From Zygnema cylindricum (lineage: Eukaryota > Streptophyta > Zygnematophyceae > Zygnematales > Zygnemataceae): a stretch of 24,236 bases of DNA. The position numbers and the translations under genes are program-made. The stretch covers positions 188,001 through 212,236 of the forward strand of contig JBBHKE010001523.1 of the NCBI GenBank assembly GCA_037447655.1. The letters are read 5' to 3'. Positions 18,606 to 24,236 of the stretch are shown here, one piece after another. Under the pieces are notes generated by a model that worked only from the letters and a program-made list of their open reading frames with translations, did not search any database and was not told where the DNA came from. Each line of letters begins with the position of its first letter. Positions within the stretch are counted from its first letter, which is position 1.

Positions 18606-18730
18606 GCTCCTGGCTACAACCGCGTCAAATTCAAACCTTGGTCCAGAAACTTCTTCCAATGGATTAAATTGCATAGCTGCAATGCTCCAAGTGTTCCACA
18701 TGCAATAACTGCAACCAAGCATGACAACAC
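18606..18730 (-). pseudogene. Coding-like exon fragment of unknown gene
   Basis: On the minus strand an open stretch reads GVVMLGCSYCMWNTWSIAAM, then QFNPLEEVSGPRFEFDAVVARS. It lies between an acceptor-like GGTTAG and a donor-like GTATTA and is bordered by the MITE at 18363-18596. The composition (Trp, Cys, hydrophobic run) looks like real protein. The repeat at 17214-17640 carries a decayed version on the same strand (CMYCLCNIYTIITILLNPLG), sharing C-x-Y-C-x-x-N and NPL-x-x-V-x-G. It is either an exon of a leftward gene or a gene fragment spread by the repeat. I do not recognise the family. Confidence 0.4.
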
Positions 18731-18937
18731 CTAACCTTTGTTTTGAAGTTTTTTCTGTTTTATTTATAATTTGTAGTAAAAAGAATGAAGTTTTATCATT
18801 AGACAAGGTTCTGTTGTAACTTTTCCTGACTTCTCCTCCTAGTTTCAAACCAACTGTCTGCAATACATCTTTCAGCAGTAGTTTTTTTTTTCATTTTATT
18901 TTATGACTTTTTAACTTTTCTTTTTTTAGCAATTAAT

Positions 18938-19153
18938 ATGGAGAAGAAAGGGGGAAAGAAACGGAAGTCTTCCAAGGAAGAGTACCATGACATGGAAGAT
19001 GACAAACTCTTACAACAAGAAATTATAAAAGCAGAAATTCGTCCAATGAAACCCGATTGTGTTTCTTATGTCCAACAATATGAAAGTGAAGAATTTGAAG
19101 ATAATTTATGGTCTGAAGAAGAAATAGTCACTGGTCTCAAGCAAGTTTTATTG
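18938..19153 (+). CDS. Unrecognised gene, first coding exon
   Basis: Seventy-two codons from an ATG eight bases after an acceptor-like TTTCTTTTTTTAG, so a 5'-UTR intron is possible. The product is rich in Lys and Glu (DDKLLQQEIIKAEIRPMKPD, SYVQQYESEEFEDNLWSEEE). The donor GTAGAT at 19154 leads into a 170-bp pyrimidine tract. Confidence 0.55.
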
Positions 19154-21141
19154 GTAGATCCCTCTCTCCTTCCCCTCTCCCCTCTCCCATCCCCCTGACC
19201 CCCCCCTTCCCATCTCTCTCTCCCTCCCCATCTCTATCTCCTTCTCCCTCTCCCTCTCCTTGTCCCTCTTTCCTTCCGTCCTTTTCTTTTCTTTCTTTCT
19301 TTTTCCTACCCCCCCTCTCTCTCTTTCTTTCCTTTTGTGATTATAAATCTCAAGAAGATTGCATTTTTTGGAGGCTTACTAATTGTAATTAGAAAGGGGC
19401 ACCTGAAACTTCTCCACTTCAAGTGAAAGTCTTGGATGTTGGACTGTCAATTAATGGCGGATGGTTTTTTCTTCTCATAGCAAGGTTTTTTATTGCCTAC
19501 TGCATAAAAAATTATGTATCGGCAAATTATGTATTTTTAATTCTTCATTTCAATAGTGGTTTTACTTCAAGCATCCCTTCTTGCATCTTTTTATCATTTT
19601 CACATTATTTTACAATTCCGTACATGTGCATCTTTATGTAGATACAATCACAACCTCCTACAATTTTGTAAATGTGCATTTTTATGTAGATTCTTGGTTG
19701 AAAATTCTTCCACCAAGGGTCTTTTTTAAGATGTACTTCCAAGGACAGCTGGCAGTTTTTAGGGTTCAAGCATTTCAAACTTGTTCTGCATTGATGTCTC
19801 TCTCTCTCTCTCCCTCTCTCTCTCTCTCCCCCCCTCTTATGCATGTGTTTATGCTGGAGAATTTTGCGTCTTAAGAGACTATAGGTAAAAGATCTAAAAC
19901 CTGTTGGAAATGGTAAACATAAATGTTTGATTATTTAAGATTATCCATATATCCATATGTAATTAGACACCTAATAATTTAGAATACATAATTTATAAAA
20001 TTTTAAATTACGAGGACTTAGATTATCTATATATCCATGTTCAGTGATGTAAAATAATAGTTTAGGATCCAATATTTTAGAATAATTTAACATTTTGTAC
20101 AAATATATATCATATGTTTGCTGGACTCCTTGTTGGTTGCATTTAGCAAGATTTTTTCCATAAGTGGAGCACTTTCGATACCAATAAATGCTAATTTCAA
20201 TACTTTTCAGCTGTGAAAACCACCTGTTTTTCCCAGTATTTTTCAATGTTGAAATAGCCAGAATTAGGAAACAGGGCCAAAAAATGGTTAAACCACTGTT
20301 GGATGTAAAGTCAAACTCAAAGGAAAATAGAGTCACATCCAAAAACGCAAGCCTTGATGATAGCCAGACTGCCAGATTAACTATTGTATAAGTATTTTTG
20401 ACTTTTGTGTAAGTATTTTTGACTTGAGTTTTCGCATCAAATTGGATGCAGCAATATGATGCACGAGGGGAGCTGATGGAAGGAGTGCAGTTTTTACACA
20501 AAGTGGACAATTTAAGAGCGTTTTTGTCCATCTCGTTTTGCTTGGCGATAATTTGGTAAAGATTTATGCATGTATCATTTTGAATTTTGTTGTCTAAGAT
20601 ACAATTTGGTTCGTTCATTTTGAATTAATGTTGTCTATTTGTATTTTCTAAGATCAAATATGGTTTGTTTTACATTGATTATAATATATATATACACATA
20701 TATATACACACACATACACACAAACATATGTATGCATACAAATGTATATATGTAGATATGTTTACATTTATGTGCACATATTTCTTCTCCGTTTTTGAAG
20801 CTATCTATGTAAGTGCCTTGTTCCTCTAATTTTGTGTTCTATTGTATTTTTTGTTACACATGATATTGACTCTTGCTGCCACTTTTAGAAACAAGTATCA
20901 TTATTTCTCGGCAAGACTGGGACAAGAATGGTAATTGTTTTTTGGTTTTGTCCTTGTTTATCTGCAATACAATCTTCAACAGGATTGTGCTTGTTTATTT
21001 GAAATGATATTTTAGACAGTTTTATCCTTGTTTATTTCCAATGGTACTCTAAACAGGACTGTGGAAATCCATCCCCTTCAACTGATGGGCATCAATTCAA
21101 AGTCCCCAACACTTGTGATCACGCTCCAACAATTGTTGAAG
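18938..21141 (+). CDS. Unrecognised spliced gene, 5' part, probably continuing rightward
   Basis: Not recognised. Proposed exons are 18938-19153, possibly others, 20211-20385, 20452-20519, 20889-20930 and 21057-21141, each with AG before and GT after. The last four join in one frame to CENHLFFPVFFNVEIARIRK...LTI, QYDARGELMEGVQFLHKVDN, NKYHYFSARLGQEW and TVEIHPLQLMGINSKSPTLV..LLK. The first exon gives a basic and acidic N-terminus, MEKKGGKKRKSSKEEYHDME, with a possible nuclear localisation signal (KKGGKKRKSSK). The link between 19153 and 20211 is unresolved: the first exon ends in phase 0 and the next candidate needs two bases. The final exon ends in phase 0 at a consensus GTGAGC, so the gene likely continues beyond the minisatellite. 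Confidence 0.5.
19165..19335 (+). repeat. Pyrimidine-rich CT/CCCTCT tract
   Basis: Imperfect TCTCCCTCTCC runs directly after the donor of the first exon of the plus-strand gene. This is the same CT-rich character as the array upstream of MSH7, seen from the opposite strand. Confidence 0.8.
19611..19691 (+). repeat. 33-bp direct duplication
   Basis: TACAATTCCGTACATGTGCA...TTTATGTAGAT at 19611-19643 recurs at 19659-19691 with four differences (48-bp offset). Confidence 0.85.
19796..19837 (+). repeat. (TC)n microsatellite
   Basis: About 40 bp of TCTCTC with CCC interruptions in an intron of the plus-strand gene. Confidence 0.85.
20211..20385 (+). CDS. Unrecognised gene, internal exon
   Basis: Acceptor ATACTTTTCAG, donor GTATAAGT. 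It encodes CENHLFFPVFFNVEIARIRK, QGQKMVKPLLDV and a Ser/Asn/Lys-rich tail ending ARLTI. Other acceptors at 20237, 20258 and 20275 are possible. The donor region is duplicated in the intron (GTATAAGTATTTTTGAC and GTGTAAGTATTTTTGAC). Confidence 0.5.
20452..20519 (+). CDS. Unrecognised gene, internal exon
   Basis: Acceptor TTGGATGCAG; encodes QYDARGELMEGVQFLHKVDN and LRA in phase with the preceding exon. The donor (GTTTTT) is weak. A stronger GTAAAG at 20556 would create a stop with the next exon, so the right limit is uncertain. Confidence 0.4.
20681..20755 (+). repeat. (TA)n/(CA)n microsatellite
   Basis: ATATATATATACACATATAT followed by ACACACACATACACAC and diverged TATG units, in the intron before the 20889 exon. 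Confidence 0.85.
20889..20930 (+). CDS. Unrecognised gene, 42-nt micro-exon
   Basis: Acceptor CACTTTTAG, donor GTAATT. In phase with its neighbours it reads NKYHYFSARLGQEW, the last codon shared with the next exon. An alternative frame (KQVSLFLGKTGTRM) is open but less convincing downstream. Confidence 0.5.
21057..21141 (+). CDS. Unrecognised gene, internal exon
   Basis: Acceptor CTCTAAACAG, consensus donor GTGAGC. It continues as TVEIHPLQLMGINSKSPTLV and ITLQQLLK, ending in phase 0. The amphipathic, globular look supports real coding sequence, but no motif is recognised. Confidence 0.55.
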
Positions 21142-21282
21142 GTGAGCTACAACTCAAGGATAATGCCAAATTTTGTCCTTCATTTGCTATCTTCATGAAC
21201 TATGTTTGTCCGTTTTCTTCACGGAAGTCTATTACGTATATTTTCCTTAACCCTCTTTTGAACATGCATTCTTTTGAAGTAG

Positions 21283-21403
21283 CAAGCAACTTTCTCGAAG
21301 TCACTGCACTAGTTAAGCAGGCAAGCAACTTTCTCGAAGTCACTGCACTAGTTAGTTAAGCAGGCAAGTTAAGCACGCAAGTTAAGCAGGCAAGTTAAGC
21401 AGG
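21283..21403 (+). repeat. 39/43-bp tandem duplication followed by three 13-bp units
   Basis: CAAGCAACTTTCTCGAAGTC...AAGCAGG occurs at 21283-21321 and 21322-21364 (the second copy has a 4-bp GTTA expansion). CAAGTTAAGCACG, CAAGTTAAGCAGG and CAAGTTAAGCAGG follow at 21365-21403. The 13-mer is the end of the longer unit, showing stepwise growth. Confidence 0.9.
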
Positions 21404-21414
21404 CAGTCTTGCAC

Positions 21415-22740
21415 TAGGAAGGGGACTCGCACTAGGATGAGGACTCGCACAAACGCACTAGGAAGAGGACTCGCACAAAGAGGAAGACTCGTTGCAGGAG
21501 GAGGACTTGCACGAAGAGGAAGACTAGCACTAGGAGGAGAAATCGGTGAAAGCACCAGGAAGTGGACTCGCACCAAGAAGACTCGCACCAATAAGAGGGT
21601 TGACACCAGGAGAGGGACTCCCACGAAAAGGAGGACTCGCACCAAAAAGAGGACTCACACTAGAAGGAAGACTCACTAAAAGAAGGACTCATAATACGAG
21701 GAGGACTCGCACGAAGAAGCGGACTCGCACCTGGAGGAGGGGAGGAGGGGAGGACTGTCGCACCTACACTCGCACCTACACGAGGACTCGCACTAAGAGG
21801 AATAGGAGGACTCGCACTAGGAGGAATTGTCGCACCTACACTCGCACCTACACGAGGACTCGCACCAAGAGGAATAGGAGGACTCGCACTAGGAGAAATC
21901 GCAGAAGGATGACACGCACCGATGACACGCACCAACAGGAGGACTCGCACCAAAAGAGAACTCGTACCAAGAGAAGGACTCGTACGAAGAGGGGGAGTCG
22001 CACTAAGAGGAGGACTCCCCCCACGAGGAGGACTCACACTAAGAGGAGTACTTGCACCAAGAGGAGGATTCACACCTAGAGGAGGACTCCCACCAAGAAG
22101 CGGACTCGCATGAAAAGGAGTACTCGCACAAGGAGGAGGTCCCGCACCAAGCGAAGAACCGACACCACGAGGACTTGACACCACGAGGACTTGACACCAC
22201 GAGGACTTGACACCACGAGGACTTGCACCAGAAAGACGACTCGCACGAAAAAGCGGAGAAAGACTCGCATTACGAAGCAGACTCTTCTTGGAATAGGAAT
22301 CGCACCAAAAAAAAGACTCGCATCAAGAGGAGGGACTCGTACCACTCGCACAAGCGAGGACTCGCACCAGCAAGGACTCCCACCAAGAGATGGACTCGCA
22401 CAAAGAAGCGGACTCGCAAGAGGAGGACTCGCACCGAGGAAGACTCGCACTTGGAGGAGGACTTGCAATAAGAAGCAAACTCGCAGGAGGAGGATTCGAA
22501 CTATAAGGAGGATGCGCATTTGGAGGAGGACTCACATCAGGAAGCGAACTTGGACAAAGTGGGGGGACTCGCACTAGGAGGAGAACTCGCACTAAGAGGA
22601 GAACTCGCACCATGAGGAGGACTTGCACTAAGAGGCAGACTCACACCAATAGGGGCACTCGCACCAAAAGGAGGACTCACACAAAGAGGAGGACACGCAC
22701 GAGGAGGGGGACTTGCACTAGGAAGAGGACTTGCTCCTGC
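21415..22740 (+). repeat. 18-bp minisatellite, first block
   Basis: Dozens of copies of an 18-bp unit near AAGAGGAGGACTCGCACC, with GGACTCGCAC as constant core. A 72-bp (four-unit) duplication starts at 21757 and 21829, and a perfect 16-bp unit GACACCACGAGGACTT is repeated four times at 22161-22224. Since 18 is a multiple of 3, long frames are open on both strands (to about 177 codons, TRTKRR-like on plus, GASPPL- or VRVLLL-like on minus). I treat these as non-coding shadows. Confidence 0.92.
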
Positions 22741-22915
22741 AAATTTTAGAAAGTGACGCGAAGAATTTTAGAGCGACATAAGAATTTTAGAGTGACGCGA
22801 AGAATTTTAAAGCGACACGAGAATTTTAGAGCGATACAAGAATTTTAGAGTAACGCGAAGAATTTTAAAGCGACACAAGAATTTTAGAGTGATACTGAGA
22901 ATCTCAGAGAGTGAC
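22741..22915 (+). repeat. GAATTTTAG tandem repeats, first block
   Basis: About eight units of roughly 18-20 bp built on AGAATTTTAGAGTGACGCGA and shorter AGAATTTTAGAGCGACA variants, directly following the 18-bp block. Confidence 0.88.
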
Positions 22916-22937
22916 ACAAAAAGTGAATCGCATAAAA

Positions 22938-23400
22938 AAGAGGATTCGCACCAGGAGTAGGACTCACACTAAGGGATGGACTCCACCAAAAGCGGACTCG
23001 CAGCAAAAGGACTCGCGCCAAAAAGAGGACTCGCACTAAGAGACTCGCACTAAAAAGGGAACGCGGACCAAAAGGAGGACTCGCACCAAGAGGAGGACTC
23101 GCACTTGGAAGAGGACTCGCACTACGAAGCAAACTCCCACAAAGAGGAGGACTCCCACGAGGAGGAGGACTCGAACCAAAAGGAGGATGTGCATTTGGAG
23201 GACTTACACCAAAAAGCGAACTCGGACAAGGAGAGGGACTTGCACTAGGAGGGCTTGCACTAAGAGGAGAACTCGCACCATGAGGTGTTGCACTAGGAGG
23301 CGGGCTCACACTAATAGGGGCACTCGCACCAAAAAGAGGACTCACTTAAAAAAGAGGACACACACGAGGAGGGGGGCTCGCACTAAGAAGGACTTGCACC
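22938..23400 (+). repeat. 18-bp minisatellite, second block
   Basis: Same GGACTCGCAC-core unit as 21415-22740. Its right part (about 23157-23410) is a diverged copy of 22485-22745, sharing the landmarks GGATG(C/T)GCATTTGGAGG and AATAGGGGCACTCGCACC at offsets of 675 and 665 bp. Confidence 0.9.
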
Positions 23401-23403
23401 TGC

Positions 23404-23545
23404 GGATTTTAGAGTGTCGTGAAAGTTTTTAGAGTGTCGTGAAAATTTTTAGAGTGTCGTGAAAATTTTTAGTGACAGGAGTGACACAAAGAATTTTAGA
23501 GAGTGACACAAAGAGTGACACAATGACATAAAGTGACACATCACA
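23404..23545 (+). repeat. GTGTCGTGAAA / GAATTTTAG tandem repeats, second block
   Basis: Three 20-bp units near TTTTTAGAGTGTCGTGAAAA, then AGAATTTTAGAGAGTGACAC and shorter GTGACACA units; the counterpart of 22741-22915. Confidence 0.85.
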
Positions 23546-24236
23546 AGTGACATAGAGAGTGACACATTACAAAACAGTATTTTTGCAAAACATAACTTAA
23601 GCAATCACAAAAATATCAATATTCATGTATACCTATACATTTCTATGTATACCTATCTAATATCTATGTATTTATACTTTGATTTATTGACGCATCCTCT
23701 CTTTTAATGCAAAAGAAAAACATGTCGTTCCATCTTTTGTGCATAACTAACAGCAGCATAAGCTAAATCACACCACAAGTATTATCAAACATGAAGCTGC
23801 AAAATAAGTTAAGCTAGGAGGAAAGTCTTTTTTTTTTTTTTTGGATGAAAAGTCACTACTGCATTTGGGGCATCCTTACAGGGCCACAAAGCCAGCGCAT
23901 CCTTATAGAGTGTTAGAAAGCAGCAAAAAAGAGTTTTAGGGGCTCGAGCAATGAGCAACGCAAGAGATGCTCGGTGATTTTTATCTTTTCGGAACATAGT
24001 TCAAATGTGTGTCGTTTATGCTTGTTGTATGGCTTTTTTGTGTATCATATGTGTATTGTACAAGGAACCACATATAATATGTCCACTTGTTTTGCACATT
24101 TGAACCACAATATGGAAATTTGTGGCGGCCATGTTGGCCAATCTTAGTCAGAAATGTAATTCTCTCAAAGAGTTTTTTACTGTTGTTTATCGTGTTAAAT
24201 TTTATGTCATTGTTAATCCATATATCTATACACTAA
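23546..24236. other. No gene recognised
   Basis: AT-rich sequence with a short poly-T run at 23828-23843; no exon-like or repeat structure is convincing. It may be intron of the plus-strand gene. Confidence 0.4.

Noticed and set aside
19971-20618. 215-codon minus-strand frame opposite the plus-strand gene
   Set aside because: It is AT-rich and lysine/asparagine-heavy with no motif. The plus strand at the same place gives in-phase exons with splice signals.
22486-22505. tRNA-like GGATTCGAACTAT in the minisatellite
   Set aside because: It is a variant of the 18-bp unit. No cloverleaf can be drawn around it.

Overview
The window looks like a nuclear region of a green plant or streptophyte alga. 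The evidence is spliced coding sequence with GT..AG introns, AT-rich introns, and one confidently recognisable gene whose best match is MSH7, the MutS homologue described only from the plant lineage. I cannot name the species. There is no bacterial operon, CRISPR array, rRNA or tRNA.

Region 1 (1-7,200, minus strand): the 5' part of an MSH7/MSH6-type mismatch-repair gene, running leftward off the window. Ten coding exons can be joined in phase (6745-6827, 5821-6685, 5164-5259, 4416-4471, 4086-4155, 3660-3755, 2740-2916, 1988-2021, 1531-1578, 623-870). They cover an N-terminal PCNA-binding (PIP) box, a charged linker, the whole mismatch-recognition domain with its F-Y-E motif, and the connector domain; the lever, clamp and ATPase domains lie beyond position 1. 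A (GAGGGA)n array of about 290 bp abuts the start codon and contains an E2F-consensus octamer. The introns hold MITEs, an A-rich minisatellite and a partial duplicate of the exon carrying the F-Y-E motif.

Region 2 (about 7,200-18,600): a nest of non-autonomous DNA transposons and their relics with no convincing gene. An 869-bp unit at 17214-18082 serves as an internal pre-insertion reference. The same unit at 10204-16645 is split by two insertions at TA/TAA targets: a 3.9-kb GGGTATGG...CCATACCC element, and two abutting GGGTACGTCC elements of 730 and 954 bp. A 789-bp hAT-like element with a perfect 8-bp target duplication lies at 8033-8821. A MITE family with CACCG-GAATCG termini and TA target sites recurs through both regions. 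The area also holds a perfect 40-bp palindrome, a 49-bp minisatellite and a tract extremely rich in GTACG/CGTAC.

Region 3 (18,938-21,141 or beyond, plus strand): a second, unrecognised spliced gene encoding a lysine/acid-rich N-terminus followed by globular-looking exons. Beyond it, probably inside its next intron, is a complex minisatellite (21,283-23,520) of 18-bp GAGGACTCGCAC-type repeats alternating with GAATTTTAG-type repeats in a higher-order period of about 670 bp. The last 700 bp hold nothing I can identify.

I see no new multi-gene system. The most unusual items are the transposon nest with its own pre-insertion reference, a coding-like fragment shared by repeat copies, the two related palindromes, and the duplicated mismatch-recognition exon fragment.
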